Positions 1 to 8,029 are shown, numbered from the stretch's first letter. The stretch: 19,287 nt of DNA from Verrucomicrobia bacterium UBA3750 (GCA_002371755.1 DFGM01000105.1:1-19287), one strand, 5' to 3'. Translations and numbers: made by a program. The notes: generated by a model not told the origin, from the letters alone.

Positions 1-15
1 GACAGCCTTCGGCTG

Positions 16-79
16 GGGGATATGCCCTATCACGGGACATCCGCGACCGGGGGGATATGCCCTACCACGCCCTACCACG
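16..79. repeat. Short direct repeats at the window start
   Basis: The 14-base string GGGGATATGCCCTA occurs at 16-29 and again at 51-64. The 10-base unit CCCTACCACG is then repeated head to tail at 60-69 and 70-79. A small AGCC/GGCT hairpin lies at 4-14. No gene is visible in 1-162. The repeats could be the edge of an intergenic repeat family whose remainder lies left of the window. Their role is unknown. Confidence 0.6.
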
Positions 80-124
80 CCCACTTGTCCGCGGCCGTAA
101 AAAAACTCCAGTGCGCCATCCCAT

Positions 125-154
125 TGGACAAGGGGCGAAGGAAAATGGTATAAT
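125..154 (+). promoter_or_regulatory. Sigma-70-type promoter, probably giving a leaderless mRNA
   Basis: A perfect -10 TATAAT is at 149-154. A TGGACA box, 5 of 6 to the -35 consensus, is at 125-130, with an 18-base spacer. The first lipoprotein ATG is at 163, only eight bases after the -10, so transcription should start at or almost at the start codon, leaving no room for a ribosome binding site. An AAGGA at 138-142 sits upstream of the -10 and is followed by a two-codon ATG GTA TAA, so it cannot serve the gene. Confidence 0.6.
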
Positions 155-162
155 ATGCGGAC

Positions 163-552
163 ATGAAACTTCTGTGGATATTGACCGTGGCCACGGCTTT
201 TGCCTTGTCTGGATGCTTTTCCATCCAGTCCACGCGGCTATCCCGCGGAGGCGAGGAGAATGTGCACATCGCCAACTTCGGTTGGTATCTCTTCGATTGC
301 GTTCCGCTCGCTACGGGAAACGCAGACAAGTCTAGTAGATTCCCTACCGTTTTCTTCCGCAACGACGTCACCATGGATAAGATACAGAGCCGGATGAGAG
401 ACTATGCCGAGGAGAATGGCAAGGAGATACACGACCTAGCATACCACAACCACGATTCGGTGCTTCTCAATGTGCCGGGGCTGGACTTTCCTCTGCCGAT
501 TCCATATGTCCTTACGTATCGCGAAATACAGCTTTCGGGGGTGCTTAAATGA
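163..552 (+). CDS. Small lipoprotein of unknown family, paralogue of the next gene
   Basis: The 129-residue product begins with a short lipoprotein signal: a Lys near the start, a hydrophobic stretch and a lipobox Leu-Ser-Gly-Cys with the modified Cys at residue 18. It is predicted to be anchored in a membrane facing outward. The rest is one small domain with a recognisable block, FGWYLFDCVPLATG, near residues 44-57. The same block recurs in the following gene (NGWFLFNLIPLASG), and both are followed by a similar F-x-N-x-VT segment. I do not recognise a named family. The stop overlaps the next start by four bases (ATGA), so the pair is translationally coupled. The start is the only in-frame Met before the lipobox. 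Function is unknown. Confidence 0.75.
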   Translation: MKLLWILTVATAFALSGCFSIQSTRLSRGGEENVHIANFGWYLFDCVPLATGNADKSSRFPTVFFRNDVTMDKIQSRMRDYAEENGKEIHDLAYHNHDSVLLNVPGLDFPLPIPYVLTYREIQLSGVLK

Positions 553-1091
553 CAAGGGTGCAAAGATGGATAGCCGCATCTCTTGTTGCCGCCGCTCTCG
601 CGATGGCGGGTTGCACTTCTGTGCGCGTAAGCCATGTCGGGCACACGATGGTGGATGTGGAGAACAACGGCTGGTTTCTTTTCAACCTCATTCCTCTCGC
701 TTCCGGCGACACCGACAATCCCGAAAGCAGGCTTTGCAAACTCTTCCAGAACTCGGTCACGCTAGATAACAACATCGACCTCATAAACTATGCCATGACG
801 CGCGAGGGGGCGGTGGGCGTGCGCGACCTCGTGAGCTATTCGACTGACGAATATGTCCTCTTCATCCTTCTCAAACGCCATTCCATGCACACGAGCGCAG
901 AGCTTGTGATGCCGGAAAAGGTGGATAGGGTGCGCGATTTGCAGATTATCGACCCGCGCAAACTGCGCGACTGGCAGAATGCCGAGATAAACACCGGCGA
1001 TGATGAGACCATGAGGGCAATGCCGGCGGCGCGTGCAGGCCGTGGCGACCCGCGCATGGCCGAGCCGAAGATACCGCTCATCAACTTCTGA
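549..1091 (+). CDS. Second lipoprotein of the same unknown family
   Basis: The 180-residue product has a signal peptide ending in the lipobox Ala-Gly-Cys (Cys at about residue 22), then the block NGWFLFNLIPLASGD shared with the preceding gene. After this lie an F-x-N-x-VT-L segment and an RDLV-S segment, matching HDLAYHN in the paralogue. The C-terminal 40 residues are rich in Arg, Ala and Pro, look disordered and have no counterpart in the shorter paralogue. It is probably membrane anchored on the periplasmic side. It starts inside the stop of the first lipoprotein and lies 22 bases before the aminotransferase, so it may share a transcript with the biosynthetic genes. The function is unknown. 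Tandem duplication followed by divergence is the simplest origin. Confidence 0.75.
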   Translation: MTRVQRWIAASLVAAALAMAGCTSVRVSHVGHTMVDVENNGWFLFNLIPLASGDTDNPESRLCKLFQNSVTLDNNIDLINYAMTREGAVGVRDLVSYSTDEYVLFILLKRHSMHTSAELVMPEKVDRVRDLQIIDPRKLRDWQNAEINTGDDETMRAMPAARAGRGDPRMAEPKIPLINF

Positions 1092-1113
1092 ATGAATCCA
1101 TACGGGAAACAAT

Positions 1114-2121
1114 ATGCCAATAGCCAAGAGTGTCAGGCGGCTTGAGCCATATGTGCCGGGGGAGCAGCCAAAGTCCGCCTCGGTCGTGAAGCTCAACACC
1201 AACGAAAACCCATACCCCCCATCCCCCGCCTGCGCGGCTGCGCTCGCTTCTTTCGACATCGGGAAACTGCGCAAGTATCCGGACCCTGTCTTCCTTGAAC
1301 TCAGGAAAGCCATCGCCAGGCGCAACAAGTGTTCGGTGGAGCAGGTGTTCGTAGGCAATGGTTCCGATGAAATCCTCGCTCTCGCGGCAAAGGCGTTTGT
1401 GGAAAACGACGGCTACATTGCATCTCTTGATCCTTCCTACTCGCTCTACAAGACGATAGCGGCGATACGCGACGTGCGGTGGGAGGGCCCGGACAAGGCG
1501 AAGAAGAGCGCTCTCATGCTCTGGACGAATCCCAACGCGCCCACCGGGACATTTGTCGATCCGGCTGAGATTGAGAAGTTCGCCCGCAACTACAAAGGGG
1601 TGCTCATAGTGGACGAGGCCTACGCCGATTTCGCACGCGCCAATTCGATGCGGCTTGCGCTTTCTCCCGGCAACACGAACACAATAGTGATGCGCACCTT
1701 CTCGAAGAGCTATTCTCTTGCCGGGCTCAGGGTGGGCTACGCAGTGGGGCCGGCGTCTCTCATAGAGGCTCTTTACAAGGTAAAAGATTCCTACAATGTC
1801 GATGCGATTGCCCAAGCCGTCGCGCTTGCCGCCTACAATGACCAGAAGTGGATGCGCGCCAACGCCGCGAAGATACGGCGCACGCGCAAGGCTTTTGCGG
1901 CATCGCTGGTCAAGCGCGGCTGGGATGTGATGCAGAGCGAATCGAACTTCGTTTTCGCACGCCCTCCCAGGGGCAATGCGGCGGAAATCTTCGCCGCCCT
2001 AAAAAAGCGCGGCATCTATGTGCGCTATTTCCCCGCACCGGCGACGAAGGACCGCCTGCGCATCACCATCGGCACGGACGAACAGATGAAGAAGCTTCTA
2101 GAGGCATTGGACGCACTATGA
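1114..2121 (+). CDS. hisC: Histidinol-phosphate/aromatic aminotransferase (HisC family)
   Basis: This is a fold-type I, PLP-dependent class I/II aminotransferase of 335 residues. Visible family marks are LNTNENPYPPS near 27-37, GNGSDEIL near 81-88, the NPNAPTG motif at 139-145, VDEAY at 166-170 and the PLP-binding Lys198 in TFSKSYSLAGLRVGY. The C-terminal Arg that binds the substrate carboxylate is probably in DRLRITIGT. HisC transfers an amino group between glutamate and imidazole-acetol phosphate. Relatives use phenylpyruvate or tyrosine. The segment between DPSYSLYK and NPNAPTG is about 20 residues shorter than usual, which explains the short length. No other his gene is nearby. Its stop overlaps the start of an arylacetate-CoA ligase, so aromatic substrates are a serious alternative. 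Family assignment is firm, substrate is not. Confidence 0.85.
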   Translation: MPIAKSVRRLEPYVPGEQPKSASVVKLNTNENPYPPSPACAAALASFDIGKLRKYPDPVFLELRKAIARRNKCSVEQVFVGNGSDEILALAAKAFVENDGYIASLDPSYSLYKTIAAIRDVRWEGPDKAKKSALMLWTNPNAPTGTFVDPAEIEKFARNYKGVLIVDEAYADFARANSMRLALSPGNTNTIVMRTFSKSYSLAGLRVGYAVGPASLIEALYKVKDSYNVDAIAQAVALAAYNDQKWMRANAAKIRRTRKAFAASLVKRGWDVMQSESNFVFARPPRGNAAEIFAALKKRGIYVRYFPAPATKDRLRITIGTDEQMKKLLEALDAL

Positions 2122-3425
2122 ACAAAATATCAGAAAAGGACTACATGGAAACCGGGGCGCTGAGGAAGCTGCAGCTCGAAAAGCTGCAGGAGCTCATCCC
2201 CTATGAATATGAAAGGGTTCCTCTCTTCCGCAGGCGCTGCGATGAAAAGGGAGTGAAGCCGCGCGATCTTGCGACGCTTGCGGATCTGGCGAAGTTCCCG
2301 TTCATGAAGAAGACCGACCTGCGCGATGAGTATCCATACGGGCTTACCGCGGCGCCCATGAAGGATATCGTGCGCTTCCACTGTTCATCCGGCACCACGG
2401 GCAAGCCCATTTGCATACCTTCCACCAGAGAAGACATCGAAATCTGGACGGAAAGCGCCGCCAGGTGCCTGGCGATGTACGGGATTGCCGAGGAAGATGT
2501 TTTGCAGGTTTCCTACGGGTACGGGCTCTTCACCGGCGGACTTGGCGCTCACTATGGCGGCGAGAGGCTAGGTTGTGCCGTGCTACCCACGGGTGCCGGC
2601 AACACCGAGAAGCAGATCATGCTCATGAAGGATCTTGGCACCACAGCTATCGCGTGCACGCCGAGCTACTTCCTCCATCTGGCAGATGTCGCCACGAAAA
2701 TGGGCGTCGACTTCCGCAGGGATACGAAACTCAAGCACGGCATTTTCGGCGCGGAACCATGGACTGACGAGATGCGCCGCCGCATTGAAGAGGTATCCGG
2801 CATCACCGCCCACGATATATACGGTCTTACCGAAATCGCGGGTCCGGGCGTCGCCGGGAATTGCCCCTATTGCAACGGACTCCACATCTGGGAAGACCAC
2901 TTCTACCCGGAGATTGTCGACCCCGACACGCTGGAAGTCCTGCCCGATGGCGAAGAGGGCGAGCTCGTGTTTACGACTCTCGACAGGCGCGGCACCCCGA
3001 TGGTCCGGTATCGCACGCGCGATATTTCACGCCTTCAGACCGGGCGGTGCAAGTGCGGCAGGACGATGCGTGTGATGGACCGCATCCACGCGCGCACCGA
3101 CGACATGCTCATCATCCACGGCGTGAACGTGTTCCCGTCGCAGATCGAAACCTCGCTCATGAAGATTCCGGAGGTGGCTCCGCACTATCAAATCTACCTT
3201 GAATCCACCGACACGCTGGATCTTTTCGAAATCAAGGTGGAAGTGACGCCCGAGGCGTTCTCGGACAACATCCGCGATCTGGAGGAGCTCAGGAAACGAG
3301 TGCTCATGGTGGTGAAGACGATTATCGGACTCACACCAAAAATCACGCTTGTCGGCCCCGGAACCCTTCCGAGGAGCGAGGGCAAGATCAAGCGCGTAAT
3401 TGACAACAGGAGGAAAGCGAAATGA
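2118..3425 (+). CDS. paaK: Phenylacetate-CoA ligase-type adenylate-forming enzyme
   Basis: The 435-residue protein belongs to the ANL (AMP-binding) superfamily, PaaK branch. It activates an aryl acetate (phenylacetate, or indole/4-hydroxyphenylacetate in relatives) with ATP and joins it to CoA. The nucleotide loop SSGTTGKP is at 90-97, a YGLTEIAGPG motif near 235, MVRYRTRD before the hinge, and the C-terminal SEGKIKRVID holds the catalytic Lys (423 or 425). A CPYC pair follows the YGLTE motif. An upstream in-frame extension would run deep into the aminotransferase, so I chose the ATG in the ATGA overlap with that gene. It is coupled to the ACT gene by another ATGA. In anaerobes such ligases serve arylpyruvate oxidation or, in reverse, aromatic amino acid synthesis from aryl acids. 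The exact substrate cannot be read from sequence. Confidence 0.88.
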   Translation: MNKISEKDYMETGALRKLQLEKLQELIPYEYERVPLFRRRCDEKGVKPRDLATLADLAKFPFMKKTDLRDEYPYGLTAAPMKDIVRFHCSSGTTGKPICIPSTREDIEIWTESAARCLAMYGIAEEDVLQVSYGYGLFTGGLGAHYGGERLGCAVLPTGAGNTEKQIMLMKDLGTTAIACTPSYFLHLADVATKMGVDFRRDTKLKHGIFGAEPWTDEMRRRIEEVSGITAHDIYGLTEIAGPGVAGNCPYCNGLHIWEDHFYPEIVDPDTLEVLPDGEEGELVFTTLDRRGTPMVRYRTRDISRLQTGRCKCGRTMRVMDRIHARTDDMLIIHGVNVFPSQIETSLMKIPEVAPHYQIYLESTDTLDLFEIKVEVTPEAFSDNIRDLEELRKRVLMVVKTIIGLTPKITLVGPGTLPRSEGKIKRVIDNRRKAK

Positions 3426-3811
3426 CGGTGAAGCAGATAAGCATTTTTCTGGAGAACAGGCCCGGGCAGCTTGCGAAGGCAAGCCGCGCTCTCGCCGAAA
3501 ACGGAGTCAATATCGCCACGCTTTCCCTTGCGGATACGACGGACTTCGGCATAGTAAGGATGATTGTGGACGACCACGACAAGGGATATGACGTGCTCGC
3601 CAAGGCGGGCTTCACCGTCCGGCAGACGGAAGTCGTGATGGTGAAAGTGGCGGATAGGCCCGGCGGCATGGCCGAGCTCATGGAGAAGCTTGACAAAGCG
3701 GGCGTGGACATAGAATACTCCTACGCATATGCCCTCGGCTCTGGCGACTCGGCGATTCTCATCTTCCGCTTCAACGACAACGCGAAAGCCGAAGCCGCGC
3801 TCGGCGCATAA
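3422..3811 (+). CDS. Tandem ACT-domain protein paired with the CoA ligase
   Basis: The 129-residue protein is made only of two ACT domains, at about residues 3-66 and 70-128. Each opens with the ligand-binding turn: NRPGQLAKA in the first and DRPGGMAEL in the second. ACT domains bind small molecules, mostly amino acids, at dimer interfaces and modulate enzymes. A stand-alone double-ACT protein next to a PaaK-type ligase is a recurrent arrangement in anaerobic bacteria and archaea. The start overlaps the ligase stop by four bases. The likely role is sensing an aromatic or branched-chain amino acid and tuning the ligase or the aminotransferase. That is an inference from context, and no catalytic residues are present. 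Confidence 0.85.
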   Translation: MTVKQISIFLENRPGQLAKASRALAENGVNIATLSLADTTDFGIVRMIVDDHDKGYDVLAKAGFTVRQTEVVMVKVADRPGGMAELMEKLDKAGVDIEYSYAYALGSGDSAILIFRFNDNAKAEAALGA

Positions 3812-3817
3812 GCGAAG

Positions 3818-4498
3818 ATGGATACGCCCGCGCCCATATTCGGCTATTCCTTCAGGAACGCCGCGCTTCTCGACGAGGCGCTCACCACGCCTTCCTACAA
3901 GATGAGCTTCCCCGAATCCACCGACAACCAGCGCCTGGAGTTTCTGGGAGATGCCGTGCTGGGGATGATTGCGGCGGATTACCTGTTCCGGCAGGAGAGG
4001 GACTCGCAGGAAGGAACGCTTACGGAGAGGCGCAAGAATCTCGTCTCCACGGCGGCATTGTGCGCAGCCGCGCGCAGGATGGAAATCGAGCCCCGGCTCA
4101 AGCGCAACAAAGGCGCGGATGGTCCATTGGGCGCGAATACGCTTGCCGATGCCGTGGAAGCGATCGTGGGGGCGGCATGGATTGACGGTGGGCTCAAGGC
4201 GGCAAAGACGATGTTCGAAAACCTCCGCCTCGCCGACAATGCCGAATCCGGCGGATGGAGCGCCAACCCCAAAGGAGAGCTCCAGCAGACCGCACAGGCG
4301 ATGAAGCCGCCGCGTCAACCTGTCTACGAGACCCTGCGTGTCGGCGGCACCTGCCATTCGCCACTCTTTGTCGTGCGTGCGAGGGTGGATGGGTTGGGCG
4401 CGGCCATGGGCGAAGGCCGCTCGCGGAAAGACGCCCAGAGCGATGCCGCCGCAAAGCTCCTCGCTTCCCTCCACACGCAAAACGATGCCGGAGCCTGA
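3818..4498 (+). CDS. rnc: Ribonuclease III
   Basis: This 226-residue double-strand-specific endoribonuclease acts in rRNA maturation and mRNA turnover in the cytoplasm. The signature NQRLEFLGDAVLG gives the metal-binding Glu41 and Asp45. The second pair, Asp111 and Glu114, lies in DAVEAIVGAAWIDGG. An RNase III domain fills about residues 5-145. A C-terminal double-strand RNA-binding domain, about 152-220, follows, with NPKGELQ, then PVYETL and finally SRKDAQSDAAAKLL. Length is normal for the family. It begins six bases after the ACT gene. The usual neighbours (acpP, fabF, era) are absent, so here it is embedded in a metabolic gene string. Assignment is secure. Confidence 0.95.
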   Translation: MDTPAPIFGYSFRNAALLDEALTTPSYKMSFPESTDNQRLEFLGDAVLGMIAADYLFRQERDSQEGTLTERRKNLVSTAALCAAARRMEIEPRLKRNKGADGPLGANTLADAVEAIVGAAWIDGGLKAAKTMFENLRLADNAESGGWSANPKGELQQTAQAMKPPRQPVYETLRVGGTCHSPLFVVRARVDGLGAAMGEGRSRKDAQSDAAAKLLASLHTQNDAGA

Positions 4499-4527
4499 CC
4501 CATCATATATAAAGGAGAAGAATTACC

Positions 4528-5433
4528 ATGACAGCAGACGAACTCAACACGAAATACGGCGCCCCGGGGCGGATAGTTTTCCGCACCGGACATTGCGGCT
4601 ACCCGGAAGTCGCACTCGCCAACAAGTATGGCACTGCCGAGGTGGCGCTTCTCGGAGGCAACACGCTCTCCTACAAACCCACTGGCCAGCCCCCGGTGAT
4701 ATTTCGCACCATGAAGAGAGACTACAACCGTTCCGATGGCGTCCATTGCGGCATTCCCGTGTGCTGGCCGTGGTTCGGCAAGTCGGGCGATCCTGGCACC
4801 AAGCCTCACGGTTTTGCGCGCATCAGCCTCTTTACCGTCCGCGGCACGCAGTATAGCGACGAAATGACGGAAGTGACACTCGGGCTCAAATCGAGCGATG
4901 ATACGAAAGTGCTCTGGCCATACGATTTCGACCTCGAGCTCAAGGTCTCCGTTTCCATGAAGCTGAACCTTTCTCTCAGGACGAAGAACACCGGCAGCGA
5001 AAGCTTCCTGCTCACGGAAGGCTTCCACCCTTACTTCATGACGGGCGACTTGAAGAGCGCATACGTCAGAGGCGTGGACGGTCTTGACTATGTCGATGCG
5101 CGTGATATGTCCAAGGGGGTGTTCGAGGGTGACTTTTCCGTTGCCGAGCCTTGCGACCACGTTGTCACGCTCAAGGACGAGCCGAAGCACGAGTTCGCGC
5201 TTGTGGATCCAGCCTTGAAGCGTGCGATTGGCATCGTCTCGACCGGCAACAGGCGCCTTGTGATGTGGAATCCGGGCGGCGAAACCCGTCTTTCCGACCA
5301 GGCTGAAGGCGAATGGGCGAAGTTTGTCTGCGTAGAGCCAGCCACGCTCTGGCGCGAGGCCGGCTTCACTATCGCTCCGGGTGAGGAGCACACTCTCGCC
5401 GTGGCGATACAGGGCAATCTGGAGATGGCGTGA
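4528..5433 (+). CDS. D-hexose-6-phosphate mutarotase (YeaD-like aldose 1-epimerase)
   Basis: The 301-residue protein is of the galactose-mutarotase fold, YeaD branch. It interconverts alpha and beta anomers of hexose phosphates such as glucose-6-phosphate in the cytosol. GIPVCWPWFG at 75-84 and KPHGFAR around His94 are characteristic of the branch. A second active-site His is in EGFHPYF, and an acidic residue in FVCVEPA near the C terminus matches the catalytic Glu position of the family. Full length compared with about 290-300 in relatives. A clear ribosome binding site, AAAGGAG at 4511-4517, precedes the ATG. Its stop overlaps the next start (TGATG). It has no obvious pathway link to its neighbours. 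Another sugar epimerase specificity is possible. Confidence 0.88.
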   Translation: MTADELNTKYGAPGRIVFRTGHCGYPEVALANKYGTAEVALLGGNTLSYKPTGQPPVIFRTMKRDYNRSDGVHCGIPVCWPWFGKSGDPGTKPHGFARISLFTVRGTQYSDEMTEVTLGLKSSDDTKVLWPYDFDLELKVSVSMKLNLSLRTKNTGSESFLLTEGFHPYFMTGDLKSAYVRGVDGLDYVDARDMSKGVFEGDFSVAEPCDHVVTLKDEPKHEFALVDPALKRAIGIVSTGNRRLVMWNPGGETRLSDQAEGEWAKFVCVEPATLWREAGFTIAPGEEHTLAVAIQGNLEMA

Positions 5434-6305
5434 TGTTCAAGATCGGGTGCCATCTTTCCGCGAGCGGCGGATATACCGCAATGGCCCAGACGGCCGTCAG
5501 CATCGGTGCGAACGTATTCCAGTTCTTTACGCGCAATCCGCGCGGCGGCATGGCCAAGCCGATAGACAAAAAGGATGTCGCGGATTTTCTCGCCTACGCC
5601 GAAAAGAACGGCATAGGGCCAATTCTCGCCCACGCTCCGTACACGCTCAATGCGGCCGGTGCGGAACAAAGAGTGCGGGACTTCGCCGAGATGACGTTTG
5701 TCGACGACTTGAAGCGCCTCGAATGGACGCCTGGCGCGATGTACAACTTCCACCCGGGTTCCCATGTGGGCCAGGGCGCGGAGATTGGCGTGGAACTTGT
5801 TTCGTCAATGCTCCAGCGCGTCTTTGCCGCAGCTTTCGCCGCAAGCGGGAAAGTTTCCACCACGGTTCTTTTGGAGACGATGGCCGGCAAAGGCAGCGAG
5901 CTGGGAAGGAACTTCGAGGAGCTGAAGGCCATAATCGACAAGACCGAGGCGGGACTCAAGGGCGATCTTGCCGGAGTGCGTCTGGGCGTATGCCTCGATA
6001 CATGCCACGTGTGGGATGGCGGCTACGATATCGCTGGCGACCTGGATGGCGTCATCAAGCGTTTCGACGATGTTGTCGGGCTCGACCGCCTCAAGGCAAT
6101 ACATCTCAACGATTCCATGAATCCACTTGCGGCGCACAAGGATCGCCATGCGAAGATTGGCAAGGGCCATATAGGTGCAGCGGCCCTATCTGCCGTAATC
6201 AACCACCCGGAACTTAGAGATCTGCCGTTTTATCTGGAGACGCCTTGCGACCTCCAGGGATACAAGGAAGAAATTGCAATGCTGAAAGGAATGAGGAAAG
6301 AATGA
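5433..6305 (+). CDS. nfo: Endonuclease IV (AP endonuclease)
   Basis: This 290-residue TIM-barrel enzyme cuts the DNA backbone 5' of abasic sites in base-excision repair, using three zinc ions. Zinc-ligand motifs appear in order: NFHPGSH, LLETMAGKGSELG, CLDTCH, HLNDS, DRHAKIGKGHIG and FYLETP. All expected His, Asp and Glu ligands are therefore present. I chose the ATG at 5433, giving MFKIGCHLSASGG, which is the usual N terminus. A GTG one codon earlier is possible. The start shares one base with the mutarotase stop, and the stop overlaps panC by four bases (ATGA). Assignment is secure. Confidence 0.95.
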   Translation: MFKIGCHLSASGGYTAMAQTAVSIGANVFQFFTRNPRGGMAKPIDKKDVADFLAYAEKNGIGPILAHAPYTLNAAGAEQRVRDFAEMTFVDDLKRLEWTPGAMYNFHPGSHVGQGAEIGVELVSSMLQRVFAAAFAASGKVSTTVLLETMAGKGSELGRNFEELKAIIDKTEAGLKGDLAGVRLGVCLDTCHVWDGGYDIAGDLDGVIKRFDDVVGLDRLKAIHLNDSMNPLAAHKDRHAKIGKGHIGAAALSAVINHPELRDLPFYLETPCDLQGYKEEIAMLKGMRKE

Positions 6306-7126
6306 AGAAGTTTACAGACCCCGCAAAACTCCAGAAATGGTGCCGTGGCGTGAAGGCCAAGGGACGCAAAATCGCACTCGTGCCCACTATGGGCTATCTG
6401 CATGACGGCCACCTCTCGCTCATTCGCGAGGCGAAGAGACAAGGCGCCGACGAAATTGTCGTGAGCGTTTTCGTGAACCCTGTGCAGTTTGGTCCGAACG
6501 AGGATTACGAAAAGTATCCGCGCGACGAGAAGGCCGACTGGAAGAAGTGCCGCGAAGCAGGCGCTACCGCGGTGTTCTTCCCGACTCCGGCAAACATGTA
6601 CCTCGAGCGCCACAGCGTGTATGTGACGGAGGAGGATCTTTCGAAGGGGCTTTGCGGGGCGAGGCGCCCCGGCCACTTCCGCGGCGTTTGCACCGTGGTG
6701 GCAAAGCTCTTCAACATCACCCATGCCGATGTGGCCGTCTTCGGGCAGAAGGACTACCAGCAGGCGCAGATCATAAAGAGGATGGCGCGGGACCTCAATT
6801 TCGACATAAAGATAGTAGTCGCCCCCATCGTGCGCGAGCCATCCGGTCTTGCCAGATCTTCGCGCAACACATACCTGAGCGACGAGGAGCGCGAGGCCGC
6901 CGTAGCCATATCCAAGGCGATTTACGCCGTCAAGGAAGGCGATGGCGCCGCACAGGCGAAGCGCAAGATCGCTGCGGCGCTTGAGAAGGCCGGACTCAAC
7001 GTGGACTATGTCGAGTGCGTCGATGCCGAGACGCTGGAAGATGCCAAGAAAGCCGTGAAGGGCACTTGCGTGCTGGTGGCGGCGTTCTGCGGCAAGACAC
7101 GCCTCATCGACAACCGCCTCATTTGA
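6302..7126 (+). CDS. panC: Pantothenate synthetase
   Basis: The 274-residue enzyme condenses pantoate with beta-alanine using ATP, the last step to vitamin B5 and so to CoA. It is a HIGH-superfamily nucleotidyltransferase: VPTMGYLHDGHLSLI holds the HxGH-type motif. VSVFVNPVQFGPNEDY, VFGQKDYQQ and the C-terminal KMSKS-like region REPSGLARSSRNTYLS complete the active site. Length is typical. An earlier in-frame start exists inside nfo, but the ATG of the ATGA overlap gives the normal N terminus (MKKFTDPAKLQKW). panB and panD are not in the window. CoA supply fits loosely with the upstream CoA ligase, but that link is speculative. Confidence 0.95.
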   Translation: MKKFTDPAKLQKWCRGVKAKGRKIALVPTMGYLHDGHLSLIREAKRQGADEIVVSVFVNPVQFGPNEDYEKYPRDEKADWKKCREAGATAVFFPTPANMYLERHSVYVTEEDLSKGLCGARRPGHFRGVCTVVAKLFNITHADVAVFGQKDYQQAQIIKRMARDLNFDIKIVVAPIVREPSGLARSSRNTYLSDEEREAAVAISKAIYAVKEGDGAAQAKRKIAAALEKAGLNVDYVECVDAETLEDAKKAVKGTCVLVAAFCGKTRLIDNRLI

Positions 7127-7158
7127 AACCCAACCTCCGAGAACAGGAACGAATTGTC

Positions 7159-8028
7159 ATGGAAATCATCGACGGAAAGAAACTTGCGGCGAATCTCCGC
7201 GCCGAAATCGCATCTGATGCGGCTGCGCTCAAAGCCGAGAAGGGTGTCACACCAGGTCTGGCCGTCATACTCGTGGGCGAAAACCCCGCAAGCGTGAGCT
7301 ACGTGACTGCGAAGGAAAAGGCGTGCGCCGAGGCGGGTATGTATTCGCGCGAAATCCGTCTTCCCGAATCGACCACGCAAGAGGAGCTCCTCGCTCTCGT
7401 CAAGGAACTCAACGGCGATAGCGCCATCCACGGCATACTCGTGCAACTTCCTCTGCCGAAACATATTGCCGACAAGGCCGTCATAGACGCAATCGCGCCC
7501 GAGAAGGATGTGGATGGTTTCACCGCCGTGAACGTAGGGCGTATGCTGATTGGCGAAGAGTGCTTCCTGCCCTGCACGCCTCACGGCATAATCAAGCTAA
7601 TCGAGTTCTCGGGGATGGATCTCGCCGGCAAGCACGCCGTGGTGATAGGAAGAAGCAATATCGTCGGCAAGCCGGTTGCGGTGCTTCTTTCGCGCAAGGA
7701 GACCAATGCCACAGTCACCATGTGCCACACCGGAACGCGCGATTTGGCGTCGTTTACGCGCCAGGCTGATGTGGTTGTGGTGGCGGCGGGGCGACCCGGC
7801 ACGCTCACGGGCGACATGCTCAAGCCCGGCGCCGTCGTCATAGACGTGGGCGTGAACAGAATCAAGGATGAAACCCGCCCCAAAGGATTCCGGCTCGCAG
7901 GAGATGCAGACTTCGATTCGTGCGCAAAGGTCGCTCGCGCCATAACACCCGTCCCGGGCGGCGTGGGCCCCATGACAATCACCATGCTCCTTTGGAACAC
8001 TCTCGAAGCGGCAAAGAGAGCGTCTTGA
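7159..8028 (+). CDS. folD: Bifunctional methylenetetrahydrofolate dehydrogenase/cyclohydrolase
   Basis: The 289-residue cytosolic enzyme interconverts 5,10-methylene-, methenyl- and 10-formyl-tetrahydrofolate, supplying one-carbon units for purines and formyl-Met. Family marks: SYVTAKEKACAEAGM with the catalytic Tyr and Lys, HGILVQLPLP, PEKDVDGF, the nucleotide-binding GRSNIVGKPVAVLL, VVVAAGRPG and the closing PVPGGVGPMTITML. Length is standard. The ATG at 7159 gives the normal MEIIDGKKLA start, whereas the longer frame extends into panC. It lies 32 bases after panC, with a modest purine-rich site before it. One base separates its stop from the next small gene. Confidence 0.96.
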   Translation: MEIIDGKKLAANLRAEIASDAAALKAEKGVTPGLAVILVGENPASVSYVTAKEKACAEAGMYSREIRLPESTTQEELLALVKELNGDSAIHGILVQLPLPKHIADKAVIDAIAPEKDVDGFTAVNVGRMLIGEECFLPCTPHGIIKLIEFSGMDLAGKHAVVIGRSNIVGKPVAVLLSRKETNATVTMCHTGTRDLASFTRQADVVVVAAGRPGTLTGDMLKPGAVVIDVGVNRIKDETRPKGFRLAGDADFDSCAKVARAITPVPGGVGPMTITMLLWNTLEAAKRAS

Positions 8029-8029
8029 G

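Noticed and set aside
3194..4480. A 428-codon minus-strand open frame across the ACT and RNase III genes
   Set aside because: It has no recognisable motif. It spans several well-supported plus-strand genes and is explained by codon bias.
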